Positions 10,113-20,196 of a stretch of 64,000 bases of DNA are shown here, piece after piece (position 1 is the stretch's first letter; the number at the start of each line of letters is the position of its first letter). The notes beneath the pieces are model-generated. The model saw only the letters and a list, made by a program, of their open reading frames with translations, searched no databases and had not been told where the DNA came from. The DNA is from Dissulfurispira thermophila (GTDB taxonomy: Bacteria > Nitrospirota > Thermodesulfovibrionia > Thermodesulfovibrionales > Dissulfurispiraceae). The stretch covers positions 62,001-126,000 of the forward strand of contig NZ_AP022873.1 in NCBI RefSeq assembly GCF_014701235.1. Direction: 5' to 3'. The position numbers were made by a program, and so were the translations under genes.

Positions 10113-10892
10113 ATGTCAAAGGATATACATAAAACAGCCATTGTGAGTTCAAAAGCAGAAATTGATGAGGATGTTTACATAGGTCCATTTTGCATAATTG
10201 GCGAAGAGGTTGTTATAAGAAGAGGCACAAAACTTATTTCAAATGTAATTGTTGAAGGAGATACTGAGATAGGTAAGGATTGTGTAATTCATCCCTTTGC
10301 TACTATAGGAGTTGCTCCTCAAGACCTCAAGTATAAGAATGAAGAGACAGGAGTAAAAATTGGCAATAAGAATATCATCAGGGAATATGTATCAATTCAT
10401 AGGGCATCGGTAGGTGGAGATGGATTTACAGAGATAGGTGACTCAAATTTTCTTATGGCATATGTTCATATAGCTCATGATTGCAAGATTGGCAATTCTG
10501 TAATTATGGCAAATGCAGCTACATTAGCAGGTCATGTGCATGTGGAGGACTATGCTGTTATTGGAGGACTTGTAGCTGTTCATCAATTTACACGGATAGG
10601 TGCATATGCAATGGTGGGAGGTTTCAGCGGCATAGGTCAAGATATACCCCCTTACACTATGGCATCTGGAGCCAGGGCAAAATTATATGGGTTAAATGCC
10701 ATAGGTCTTAAGAGGCATGGTTTTTCTGATGAGGCAATAAATAGCCTTAAAAAGGCATATAAGATCCTTTTTAGGGAAAAGCGCACACTAAAGGATGCCT
10801 TGAAAAAGATAAAGTCAGACCTGCCCGAAACCCCTGAAATAAAACATCTAATAGAATTTATAGAAAAAAATAAACGAGGAATATGCAGATAG
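10113..10892 (+). CDS. lpxA: UDP-N-acetylglucosamine O-acyltransferase LpxA
   Basis: First step of lipid A synthesis: moves a 3-hydroxyacyl group from ACP to the 3-OH of UDP-GlcNAc. The 259-residue protein is a left-handed beta helix of hexapeptide repeats followed by a helical C-terminal domain (from about residue 190). The catalytic histidine lies in AYVHIAHDCKIGN near residue 120. GGGGG precedes the start. The gene overlaps lpxI by ten bases. Confidence 0.96.
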   Translation: MSKDIHKTAIVSSKAEIDEDVYIGPFCIIGEEVVIRRGTKLISNVIVEGDTEIGKDCVIHPFATIGVAPQDLKYKNEETGVKIGNKNIIREYVSIHRASVGGDGFTEIGDSNFLMAYVHIAHDCKIGNSVIMANAATLAGHVHVEDYAVIGGLVAVHQFTRIGAYAMVGGFSGIGQDIPPYTMASGARAKLYGLNAIGLKRHGFSDEAINSLKKAYKILFREKRTLKDALKKIKSDLPETPEIKHLIEFIEKNKRGICR

Positions 10893-11752
10893 GTCAAGAG
10901 ATAGGAGCCAAAAATATTGGAATAATTGCTGGGACAGGAGATCTCCCCAAGATAATAGCCAGAGATGCAAAGGAGCGAGGCTTCAAGGTAATTACAGTAG
11001 CCCTTGAAAACCTTGCATCTCATGACATGGAAAGAGTCTCAGATGAGATAAAATGGATTAATGTTGGGAAGTTTGGAGAATTGATAGATACCCTGATAAA
11101 ATTTAATGTGAAAGAAGCAATTATGGCAGGAAAGGTCTCAAAGACTCTCCTTTATAAATCCAAAGTAACACCTGATATTAGGGCAGTGAAGTTGCTTTTT
11201 TCTTTGAAGGATAAGAGTGATGACTCTATACTTAATGCAATAACAAGGGAACTCGAAAAAGAGGGCATTCATGTAATCAATACTGCAACCTTTAGTCCTC
11301 ATCTTCTTACACCAGAGGGCGTGCTGACAGAGGACCCGCCAACAATGGATGAATGGAAGGATATAGAGTTTGGCTGGGCAATTGCAAAAGAGATAGGCAG
11401 ACTCGACATAGGGCAGACTGTTGTTGTAAAGGGACAGGCTGTAATGGCAGTAGAGGCAATAGAGGGAACAGATGATGCGATACTTCGCGGTGGAAGGCTT
11501 TCTGGAGAGGGTGCTGTAGTGATTAAGGTATCTAAACCGCATCAGGATATGAGGCTTGATGTTCCTGTTATAGGTATAAATACCCTTAGGTCCATGATTG
11601 AGGTAAAGGCAAGGATCATTGCAATTGAAGCACACAAAAGTATGATAGTAAATAGGGATCGATTGATTAGAGAAGCAGAAGAGTCAGGGATTTCAGTTGT
11701 TGGAATCTCACATGAAAAAATCGCAAAGAAACTCTCTCATATGAAGTATTGA
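10883..11752 (+). CDS. lpxI: UDP-2,3-diacylglucosamine pyrophosphatase LpxI (DUF1009)
   Basis: Hydrolyses UDP-2,3-diacylglucosamine to lipid X, the step done by LpxH in E. coli. The N-terminal domain begins IGIIAGTGDLPKIIARDAKERG and the C-terminal domain holds VVKGQAVMAVEAIEGTDDAI and VSKPHQDMRLDVPVIG, the DUF1009 signatures. The length of 289 residues is normal. CGAGGA within lpxA precedes the ATG, so the gene is coupled to lpxA. Its use here in place of lpxH agrees with a lineage outside the Gammaproteobacteria. Confidence 0.92.
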   Translation: MQIGQEIGAKNIGIIAGTGDLPKIIARDAKERGFKVITVALENLASHDMERVSDEIKWINVGKFGELIDTLIKFNVKEAIMAGKVSKTLLYKSKVTPDIRAVKLLFSLKDKSDDSILNAITRELEKEGIHVINTATFSPHLLTPEGVLTEDPPTMDEWKDIEFGWAIAKEIGRLDIGQTVVVKGQAVMAVEAIEGTDDAILRGGRLSGEGAVVIKVSKPHQDMRLDVPVIGINTLRSMIEVKARIIAIEAHKSMIVNRDRLIREAEESGISVVGISHEKIAKKLSHMKY

Positions 11753-11755
11753 CAA

Positions 11756-12757
11756 ATGTCTTATATCGCTACTATAAAAGAAGGCATACAAACTGTTCAT
11801 AAAAACTATCAATTAGTAATCATTCAGTTTGCATCAATGCTTTTAAGCTGTATAGGGTTTTTTACCATTGTCGGGATTCCAATAGCTATTGCATTTATCA
11901 TGTTTGGATTGGATCTTACAGAGATACTCAGGATCAAAGACATAGTAAGTGCTTTTAAAGGTTCAGCAGAATTATTGAATAAATATTTTGCAATGGCAAT
12001 AGTGATAATATTGACTCTTCTCATATATGTAGCCTTTATTATTGCTTTGTGGATATTTACTATTAGTGGGACAATAGGTGTTTTAAGAGATAGTATTATT
12101 GATGCAGACTTTAAGTTTAAACTAAAGACTTTTCTTAGAGAAGGCAGAAATTTTTTCTCACCTGTTTTTTTCTTTTCAGCTATGATTGGCATTGCATTTA
12201 TATTCTTAGCATTTATGCTTGGACTTTTAGGAGGAGGTACGTCAGCAATTATTGAAATGGCAAAGGCTCAGGAAGCAACCCTTGCTTTGTTTCTTGGGGT
12301 ATTCTTTTCTCTTATAATTCTTTCTGTGGGCATATTTTTAATAATAGTCACTCTTTCCATAACCACATATGGGATTGCTCATCTATCATTTCAAAGATCA
12401 AACACAATAGAAACAATAAAGAATACAGTTAGATACATTTATTCCCGCCCGTCATCCATGGGTTTTTATGCCATTTTATTGATAGGATATATGGTAGTTG
12501 GTTTTCTGGTTATTTTAATTGGTTCTCCATTCACATTAATACCGATAATAGGTCCTATACTTTCCTTGCCATATCAACTCGTTACTTATGTCATACAGGG
12601 TTATGTTAGCCTTGTAATGCTTTCTTCGATATTTCATTATTATTATAAGACATGGTATTCTTTGTCGTCCTCAGAGTCCAGTGAGGATGCTGATACTTCT
12701 CTGATAACAGAAGAAGGGCAAGCCTTTGCTCATGAGGAGAAGGATGAGACACAATAA
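11756..12757 (+). CDS. Multi-pass membrane protein, function unknown
   Basis: A 333-residue integral membrane protein with about six hydrophobic segments (near residues 20-55, 80-105, 140-165, 180-215, 240-265 and 268-300) and an acidic, serine-rich tail after residue 305. The overall look resembles the GPDPase membrane-domain or DUF4013-like families of unknown role; I cannot assign a function. It starts three bases after lpxI, so it belongs to the envelope operon and may act on membrane lipids or transport. Its last 152 bases overlap the lipoate ligase-like gene on the opposite strand; the overlap covers the hydrophilic tail and is likely real because both proteins look intact. Confidence 0.7.
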   Translation: MSYIATIKEGIQTVHKNYQLVIIQFASMLLSCIGFFTIVGIPIAIAFIMFGLDLTEILRIKDIVSAFKGSAELLNKYFAMAIVIILTLLIYVAFIIALWIFTISGTIGVLRDSIIDADFKFKLKTFLREGRNFFSPVFFFSAMIGIAFIFLAFMLGLLGGGTSAIIEMAKAQEATLALFLGVFFSLIILSVGIFLIIVTLSITTYGIAHLSFQRSNTIETIKNTVRYIYSRPSSMGFYAILLIGYMVVGFLVILIGSPFTLIPIIGPILSLPYQLVTYVIQGYVSLVMLSSIFHYYYKTWYSLSSSESSEDADTSLITEEGQAFAHEEKDETQ

Positions 12758-13454
12758 AAGTAATATTAAATATCTCCTCAAAGGCTGATTTTATATATTC
12801 CTTAAATTTTTCATGTTCAAAATTTGGTATCAGTTTTCTTAGACCAAGGATTTCTTTGGATTGTCGGAGTGATGGAGCAATGGTTTTAAAGACCAAATCG
12901 ATTTTTTCATAATCTATAGAATAAGGTATTGATCCTTGCTGCAAAAATCCATCTTTCCATCTCTTCTGTGCTGATCCTATTAGCTTTTTCCCATCAAGAC
13001 TTATCTCACCATATGATGTGGATTTAAAGCAGAGAGGGCTTCGTGTAAGATTTGCTACAGATTCCCTTTGTGTTTTTATAGTAACTTTTAAGCCCATTCG
13101 ATGTAATGATGATTGAAATGCAAGGCTTAATCTATGATAGGTCTCTAAAAGGCCACCTGAAAAAAAACCTTCATTCCTTGCAGAAAAACTATATGTGAGT
13201 TCATCCCCGTGAAGGATTCCCCTGCCTCCTGTTGGTCTTCTGACAACAGGAATATTATTGTTTATGCAGTATTCGATATTAATATCCGCTATCTTCTGGA
13301 AAGAGCCGAGACTTACAGAAGTGCATCTCCAGTTGTAAAATCTTAATGTTGGGGGAGCATTGCTGTTTCTTACAGAGATTGCAATTGCTTCATCCAGTGC
13401 CATGTTGTATGCAGCATCGCAAAGACCCGAGTCTATTAATCTCCAATCGGTCAC
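12606..13454 (-). CDS. Lipoate-protein ligase A family protein
   Basis: A 282-residue member of the biotin/lipoate A/B ligase family, which attaches lipoate or octanoate to E2 or GcvH proteins. The binding loop RRPTGGRGILHGDELTYS lies near residue 70 and the catalytic lysine in GKKLIGSAQKR near residue 155. The C-terminal end LSEKYQHPHWTLR resembles the family's closing helix. The start codon is GTG, with GGAAG upstream. Whether it is an LplA ligase or a LipM-type octanoyltransferase cannot be decided by eye. It follows the CooT-like gene in the same direction. The last 152 bases overlap the convergent membrane protein gene. Confidence 0.85.
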   Translation of the reverse strand: MTDWRLIDSGLCDAAYNMALDEAIAISVRNSNAPPTLRFYNWRCTSVSLGSFQKIADINIEYCINNNIPVVRRPTGGRGILHGDELTYSFSARNEGFFSGGLLETYHRLSLAFQSSLHRMGLKVTIKTQRESVANLTRSPLCFKSTSYGEISLDGKKLIGSAQKRWKDGFLQQGSIPYSIDYEKIDLVFKTIAPSLRQSKEILGLRKLIPNFEHEKFKEYIKSAFEEIFNITFIVSHPSPHEQRLALLLLSEKYQHPHWTLRTTKNTMSYNNNEISKKALQG

Positions 13455-13470
13455 TTAAAACTTCCTTTTT

Positions 13471-13665
13471 CTACTCTTTTGTCTCTTCAAGCAATATCTT
13501 ATGCTTGAGAAGAGATATTTCCTTGACATGGCCCTCGAAAGTTTTTTGCTCTCCAAAGAGGTTTCTGAGATATATCTTGCTGCCTTCGGGTATTAAGAGA
13601 TCAACATTTTCGAGGTAGAGTTCCTCTTTACCATTTTTATAAATATATGCATTTGCTTCACACAT
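13471..13665 (-). CDS. CooT-family nickel-binding protein
   Basis: A 64-residue protein beginning MCEANAY, with the conserved cysteine directly after the start that binds Ni(II) in CooT, the carbon monoxide dehydrogenase accessory protein. The rest forms the small beta-barrel typical of the family (LIPEGSKIYLRNLFGE). CO dehydrogenase genes are not in this window, so the partner is unknown. The ATG overlaps the stop of the DUF3842 gene by eight bases; the pairing of CooT-like and DUF3842 genes suggests a shared job. Confidence 0.8.
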   Translation of the reverse strand: MCEANAYIYKNGKEELYLENVDLLIPEGSKIYLRNLFGEQKTFEGHVKEISLLKHKILLEETKE

Positions 13666-14074
13666 ACAAGTCCTCCTTAATACGATTTATAAGTTTTTCT
13701 ATTAAATGTGGAAGAGGCTCTTTTGTGATTCCTATTACTTCCACACCCTCTTGATTTAATGGGATAAGTAGTTTTTTTGCAGGCGATGAGGCTATTGCCT
13801 CAGCCATTGCTTGTGTAAGTTCTCCAAGCATTCCATTTGATAAAACAATACTTAAAGGACCGATAATAATGTCCACCTTGCCTGCATTCCATATAATAGC
13901 ATTTTCACCTGTAGCACCTTTATTTGCTCGAGCCTTCATCATAGAGCTTGTAGCAGTAGAGTTTGTTCCTAATGCTATAATCTCTATGTTGTCTCCGAAC
14001 TCTTCTCTTAGCCCTTTTATTATAAGGCTACCTATACCGCCGCCCTGACCATCTATAACAGCAATTTTTCTCAT
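13658..14074 (-). CDS. DUF3842 family protein
   Basis: A 138-residue cytoplasmic protein with a glycine-rich nucleotide-binding-like start, IAVIDGQGGGIGSLIIKGL, and the conserved stretch ALGTNSTATSSMMKARANKGATGENA, both typical of DUF3842. No biochemical role is known to me. I choose the start MRKIAV at 14074; an in-frame ATG six codons upstream lies in the promoter. The -10 box ends only seven bases before this ATG and there is no Shine-Dalgarno site, so the mRNA may be leaderless. It leads a three-gene operon with CooT-like and lipoate ligase-like genes. Confidence 0.82.
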   Translation of the reverse strand: MRKIAVIDGQGGGIGSLIIKGLREEFGDNIEIIALGTNSTATSSMMKARANKGATGENAIIWNAGKVDIIIGPLSIVLSNGMLGELTQAMAEAIASSPAKKLLIPLNQEGVEVIGITKEPLPHLIEKLINRIKEDLYV

Positions 14075-14081
14075 AAAAGTA

Positions 14082-14111
14082 AGTATAACCAAAACATAGG
14101 TTAAAAGACAA
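14082..14111 (-). promoter_or_regulatory. Promoter of the DUF3842-CooT-ligase operon
   Basis: On the minus strand TTGTCT (14111-14106) and TATACT (14087-14082) are 18 bases apart. Seven bases separate the -10 box from the ATG at 14074, implying a transcript that begins at or next to the start codon. Confidence 0.55.
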
Positions 14112-14113
14112 AA

Positions 14114-14122
14114 TGTTATAAT
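14114..14122 (+). promoter_or_regulatory. Extended -10 promoter of the DUF401 gene
   Basis: TGTTATAAT is a consensus extended -10 element. Only five bases (TTCTA) separate it from the ATG at 14128, and no -35 or Shine-Dalgarno site is apparent, so a leaderless message is expected. Confidence 0.6.
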
Positions 14123-14127
14123 TTCTA

Positions 14128-16579
<2,452 letters not shown>

Positions 16580-16590
16580 TTAATTAAAGA

Positions 16591-16678
16591 CAGGTTGAGG
16601 CTAAGGTCAAGGTTGAGGAAAAAGCAAAATTTACTTTTCATGTTTTTAAATCTTAACCTTAACCTTGACCTCAACCTG
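16591..16678. repeat. Dispersed palindromic repeat, copy 1
   Basis: Arms of about 27 bases made of AAGGT/GAGGT words (16591-16618 and 16652-16678) are near-perfect reverse complements around a loop with AAAAAGCAAAAT, ACTTTTCA and TTTAAATCT. The loop recurs at 34762-34800 with only four differences in about forty bases, all T/C transitions. Both copies lie between divergent genes. It resembles REP or MITE-type non-coding elements. Confidence 0.75.
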
Positions 16679-16691
16679 TTTTTTTAATTAC

Positions 16692-16700
16692 TGATATAAT
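16692..16700 (+). promoter_or_regulatory. Extended -10 promoter of the FliK-like gene
   Basis: TGATATAAT is an extended -10 consensus lying ten bases before the ATG at 16711. No Shine-Dalgarno site is visible, so the 5' leader would be only about three bases. Confidence 0.55.
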
Positions 16701-16710
16701 AGAATTAGCT

Positions 16711-18099
16711 ATGATTAATTTCAAGATAACAGGACTCAACGATACTTTTATATCAATTGAAAAGCCTGCTGGAAAGTCTATAGCATTAAAGTTAGGCGAG
16801 ATAGTAAAGGCAGAGGTAATGGATGTGCTGCCATCAGGTGGTATAACTTTAAAGATAAAAGGAGATTTTATCACAGCAAAAACAGAGGTGCCTCTTGAGA
16901 AGGGCACAGTTGCATTTTTCAAGGTAACTATCCTTCCGGCTGAAGGCAAGGATTTAAGACTCCAGTTTATGGGCTATGAAACAAACGAGATTCGAAATTC
17001 AAAATTCGAAATTCAAAATTCAACAGGCAAAGATATTTTAAAACTTATGAAGGAATTAGAGAATAGTCTTAAAAACAATACAACTTCAAGCTCTAAATTT
17101 CAAACTCTAAACTCTGAACTCTTAAAGTCGCTGCCTCATGATATTAATTCAATTCCTAAAGAAATAAGAATACAGCTTCAAAATCTATTACAAGCAAGTC
17201 TAAAGATAACAGGGCAGAGCATACAGGCAAGGCTTGATAATTTTATAAGCCAACTTCCCGAAGGCATAAAAAATCATCCGGTTGTGCAAAATCTTGCAAA
17301 AGATTTAATGGTAAGTGTAGAAAAACTTCTTCAGACTCCAATGAAAGACATCCTGCAAGATACAGGCGTTGTACTCGAGGCAAAGATAAGGACTATTGTC
17401 GAGATGTTTAAACATATGGAATATTCTGAAGAAGTAAAAACAGGGGCAGAAAAGTTGGCAACTGGGGAATCAAAGATTATTAACAGCAGCCATGTAGAAA
17501 CACCAGTATTGCCTCAAGATAAGGGCGGTGTAACAGGTGAATCAAAACATGTATGGGTACAGCATGATATGGCATTTATTAAAAAGGACTTAAAGGCAGA
17601 ATTGCTTCAGCTTAAGCAATATCTCGCGTCTTCTGAACATGAATTAACAATATCTCAAAAGGAAGGTGTTGTCAGGGCTGTAGATGGACTTATTAAAGAT
17701 ATAGAGACATTTCAGGTATTATCTAAGGCAACAGACTCTTTTTATACATTTTTGCCTATTAACTGGCACGCATTAAGAGATGGAGAGGTTTCTTTCAAGC
17801 GGGGTCGCAGTGATGCAAGGGGAATATCTTACTCCTGTAGAGTCAATCTCGATCTCGAAAGGTTTGGAAGTCTTTCTATACTGATTATGATATATAACAA
17901 GGAATTCCTTGTGTCTTTCAGAGTAGAAAATCCTGAATTCCAGAAAATCATCAGTAATAATATAAAAGAGTTACAGGATTCCTTTATTGCAAGAGGTTTG
18001 AATCTCAAGGCAGTGAATATCATGGACAGCAATGATGCAAAATGGGAACAATTTGAGAATCTTGAATCTGGTGAAAGGCAAATAAGCATTAAGATTTAG
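16711..18099 (+). CDS. FliK-like hook-length control domain protein
   Basis: A 462-residue protein whose C-terminal third (about residues 345-440: FLPINWHALRDGEV, NLDLERFGSLSILIMIYNKEFLVSFRVE and the final helix with ARGLNLKAVNI) matches the pattern of the FliK C-terminal domain. The N-terminal part (residues 1-85) is a compact beta-rich domain and the middle is helical and low in complexity. In B. subtilis a FliK-like protein is likewise paired with an FlhB C-terminal homologue (YlqG-YlqH), and this gene is followed three bases later by such a homologue, which supports the call. Residues 92-107 and 125-140 are encoded by short sequence repeats. No flagellar genes lie nearby, so the role in secretion specificity is inferred. 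Confidence 0.6.
   Translation: MINFKITGLNDTFISIEKPAGKSIALKLGEIVKAEVMDVLPSGGITLKIKGDFITAKTEVPLEKGTVAFFKVTILPAEGKDLRLQFMGYETNEIRNSKFEIQNSTGKDILKLMKELENSLKNNTTSSSKFQTLNSELLKSLPHDINSIPKEIRIQLQNLLQASLKITGQSIQARLDNFISQLPEGIKNHPVVQNLAKDLMVSVEKLLQTPMKDILQDTGVVLEAKIRTIVEMFKHMEYSEEVKTGAEKLATGESKIINSSHVETPVLPQDKGGVTGESKHVWVQHDMAFIKKDLKAELLQLKQYLASSEHELTISQKEGVVRAVDGLIKDIETFQVLSKATDSFYTFLPINWHALRDGEVSFKRGRSDARGISYSCRVNLDLERFGSLSILIMIYNKEFLVSFRVENPEFQKIISNNIKELQDSFIARGLNLKAVNIMDSNDAKWEQFENLESGERQISIKI
16990..17023. repeat. 14-bp tandem repeat inside the FliK-like gene
   Basis: ATTCGAAATTCAAA occurs twice back to back (16990-17003, 17004-17017) and is followed by ATTCAA. It encodes part of the low-complexity stretch at residues 92-105 and keeps the frame together with its flanks. 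Confidence 0.75.
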
Positions 18100-18102
18100 T
18101 TT

Positions 18103-18369
18103 ATGGCAGATACTCGTAAAAAGGCAGCGGCATTAAGATACGATGCCAAAAAGGATGCAGCGCCAAAGGTTGTTGCAAAAGGCAGCGGTAAGATTGCAGA
18201 GAAGATACTCGAGATAGCAAAAGAGCATAATATCCCGATAAGAGATGATCCACAGCTTGTAGAGGTGCTCTCGACTCTTGATATTTATCAGGAAATTCCA
18301 CCTGAGCTTTATAGAGCAGTTGCTGAAATATTGGCATTTGTTTATAGAATGACAAAAAAGGTGCAATGA
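18103..18369 (+). CDS. FlhB C-terminal domain homologue (YlqH/FlhB2-like)
   Basis: An 88-residue protein equal to the cytoplasmic C-terminal domain of the type III export gate protein Flh[41 protein letters not shown] and [19 protein letters not shown] line up with the region after the NPTH cleavage site of FlhB; the membrane part and the NPTH site are absent. Such stand-alone proteins can substitute for the cleaved FlhB domain in some species. It starts three bases after the FliK-like gene and its end overlaps the next gene by four bases. Confidence 0.85.
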   Translation: MADTRKKAAALRYDAKKDAAPKVVAKGSGKIAEKILEIAKEHNIPIRDDPQLVEVLSTLDIYQEIPPELYRAVAEILAFVYRMTKKVQ

Positions 18370-18998
18370 AACCCCTTGCCAAAATTTACAATAAGCTTTA
18401 CTCCTTCTATGGTCCTCAATGTTGGTGGCCAGGGGATACTCCTTTTGAGATTGCTGTGGGAGCAATACTTACACAGAACACCAACTGGGGAAATGTTGAA
18501 AAGGCGATAAAAAATCTCAAAAATGCAAGGGCATTATCAGTAAAGGCATTGCATGAATTGCCTTTGCACGAGATTGCCCTACTAATAAAGCCTGCTGGAT
18601 ATTTTAATGTAAAAGCCAAAAGATTAAAATCATTTGTAGATTTTCTTGTTAAAAATTTTAATAGTAGCATGGAAAAAATGAAAAAAGAGGATATGGAGTC
18701 CATTAGAAAGAAACTGCTCGATGTTCACGGCATTGGACCTGAGACTGCTGATTCAATTCTTCTTTATGCCCTTAATAAGCCAGTATTTGTAATTGACGCA
18801 TATACGAAGAGAGTGCTTTCGAGACATAAAATTCTGGATTATGATGCATCATATACTGAATATCAAAACCTTTTTCATAAAGAACTGGATGAGGATATTC
18901 AGATGTTCAATGAATATCATGCGTTATTTGTGAGGATAGGAAAAGATTTCTGCAAACCAAGGCCGCTTTGCGAAAGATGTCCACTGAGTGATTTTTGA
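18366..18998 (+). CDS. Endonuclease III-related HhH-GPD DNA glycosylase
   Basis: A 210-residue base-excision repair glycosylase. The helix-hairpin-helix is [10 protein letters not shown] (residues 121-130) and the catalytic aspartate is Asp144 in FVIDAYTKR. The lysine that gives endonuclease III its lyase activity is replaced here (GIGPETA, not GxGxKTA), so a monofunctional glycosylase such as 3-methyladenine DNA glycosylase III is likely. The C-terminus carries three cysteines (196, 202, 205) of the usual four-cysteine iron-sulfur loop; the stop TGA falls exactly where the fourth is expected. The start overlaps the FlhB-like gene by four bases. Confidence 0.82.
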   Translation: MKPLAKIYNKLYSFYGPQCWWPGDTPFEIAVGAILTQNTNWGNVEKAIKNLKNARALSVKALHELPLHEIALLIKPAGYFNVKAKRLKSFVDFLVKNFNSSMEKMKKEDMESIRKKLLDVHGIGPETADSILLYALNKPVFVIDAYTKRVLSRHKILDYDASYTEYQNLFHKELDEDIQMFNEYHALFVRIGKDFCKPRPLCERCPLSDF

Positions 18999-19069
18999 TT
19001 GCATTACACTATAAAAATTGCTACATTTGAAGTATAAATTTTTCTAAGGTTTCACAAAATTAAAAAATT

Positions 19070-19132
19070 CCCTCTCCCTTTTGGGGAGAGGGGTAGGGTG
19101 AGGGGTAGGATAGGGTGAGTGGTAAACTGCTA
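19070..19132. repeat. G/C-rich palindromic repeat (REP-like) in a 295-base gap
   Basis: CCCTCTCCC (19070-19078) pairs with GGGAGAGGG (19084-19092) around a five-base loop, followed by several GGGGTAGG/TAGGGTGAG words. The composition differs sharply from its AT-rich surroundings and resembles CCCTCTCCC..GGGAGAGGG repeats seen between genes in many Gram-negative genomes. The rest of the gap from 18999 to 19293 holds no gene; a TTGACA at 19191 lacks a convincing -10. Confidence 0.6.
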
Positions 19133-19293
19133 AAAATAGGGTGAAAGGGAGATTTTTAGACATATAACTAATTGAAAATAAATGAAAATCTTGACAGGAG
19201 GGCAAGTCTAAAAATGCTATGTCAAATAAATCATAAAATCAATGGATTACGAATTTTGTGAACCCCACTAAATTTTTCTGAAGGGAGGTCTAT

Positions 19294-20196
19294 ATGCATA
19301 GGAGAGAATTCATAAAATCAGCGGCAATTGCAGCGGCAGGGTTTGCAATACCTCACAGCATAGACACATTGTTTAGCACTGCTGGGGCATTTGAAAAGGT
19401 TGACCTTGCTGTTGCTCACGGTGCTTCTCCTTCTAAGATTACAAGGGCAGCTATTGATGCAATGGGAGGCATGAAAAAATTTATATCAAGGGGTGATATT
19501 GTAGTTATTAAGCCTAACATGGCATGGGACAGGACACCTGAGCAGGCTGCGAATACAAATCCAGAAGTGGTTGCAGAGGTAGTTAAAATGTGTTATGAGG
19601 TAGGCGCAAAAAAGGTTAAGGTCTTTGACAGGACAGTCAATGATCCAAGAAGGTGCTATGTGCAAAGTGGAATTGCAGATGCTGCAAAGGCAGCAGGTGC
19701 AGAGGTCAGCTATGTTGATGAGAGAAAATTCAGAGACATGGACATAAAGGGTGAGGCAATAAAATCATGGCCGCTTTATACAGATATATTTGAGGCAGAC
19801 AAGGTTATAAATATTCCTGTGGCAAAACACCATGGCTTGGCAAAATTGACCATGTCTATGAAAAACTGGATGGGCGTGATGGGCGGTTCAAGGAGGCAGA
19901 TACATCAGAGGCTCGATGAAAGCCTTGTTGATCTTTCAATGTTTATAAAACCTACCCTTACAATTCTCGATGCTGTAAGAATCCTTATAGCAAATGGGCC
20001 TCAGGGTGGAAATCTTGCTGATGTAAAGAAACTTGATACAGTTATAGTCGGCATTGATCAAGTTGCTATTGATTCATTCGGCGCTACACTCTTTGGCATG
20101 AAAGGAAGCGAGCTCGGATATGTGAAGATTGCGGATAAAAGAGGCATTGGCACAATGGATATCTCAAAATTAAAGATCAGAAAAATAAGCGTATAA
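19294..20196 (+). CDS. DUF362 domain protein with Tat signal
   Basis: A 300-residue protein exported by the twin-arginine pathway: the N-terminus HRREFIKSAAIAAAGFA has the RR motif followed by a hydrophobic stretch. The body has the DUF362 pattern: GDIVVIKPNMAWDRTPE, ADKVINIPVAKHHGLAKLTMSMKNWMG and LTILDAVRILIANGPQGG. DUF362 proteins often occur with ferredoxin domains; here the iron-sulfur protein starts one base after the stop. GGGAGG precedes the ATG. The substrate is unknown; location outside the cytoplasmic membrane is inferred from the Tat signal. Confidence 0.82.
   Translation: MHRREFIKSAAIAAAGFAIPHSIDTLFSTAGAFEKVDLAVAHGASPSKITRAAIDAMGGMKKFISRGDIVVIKPNMAWDRTPEQAANTNPEVVAEVVKMCYEVGAKKVKVFDRTVNDPRRCYVQSGIADAAKAAGAEVSYVDERKFRDMDIKGEAIKSWPLYTDIFEADKVINIPVAKHHGLAKLTMSMKNWMGVMGGSRRQIHQRLDESLVDLSMFIKPTLTILDAVRILIANGPQGGNLADVKKLDTVIVGIDQVAIDSFGATLFGMKGSELGYVKIADKRGIGTMDISKLKIRKISV

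Noticed and set aside
18996-18998. TGA at the fourth-cysteine position read as selenocysteine
   Set aside because: No stable hairpin of the bacterial SECIS type follows the TGA, and glycosylases of this family are not known selenoproteins.
19070-19092. Intrinsic terminator of the glycosylase operon
   Set aside because: The stem is followed by G-rich repeats instead of a T-run, so a repeat element is more likely.
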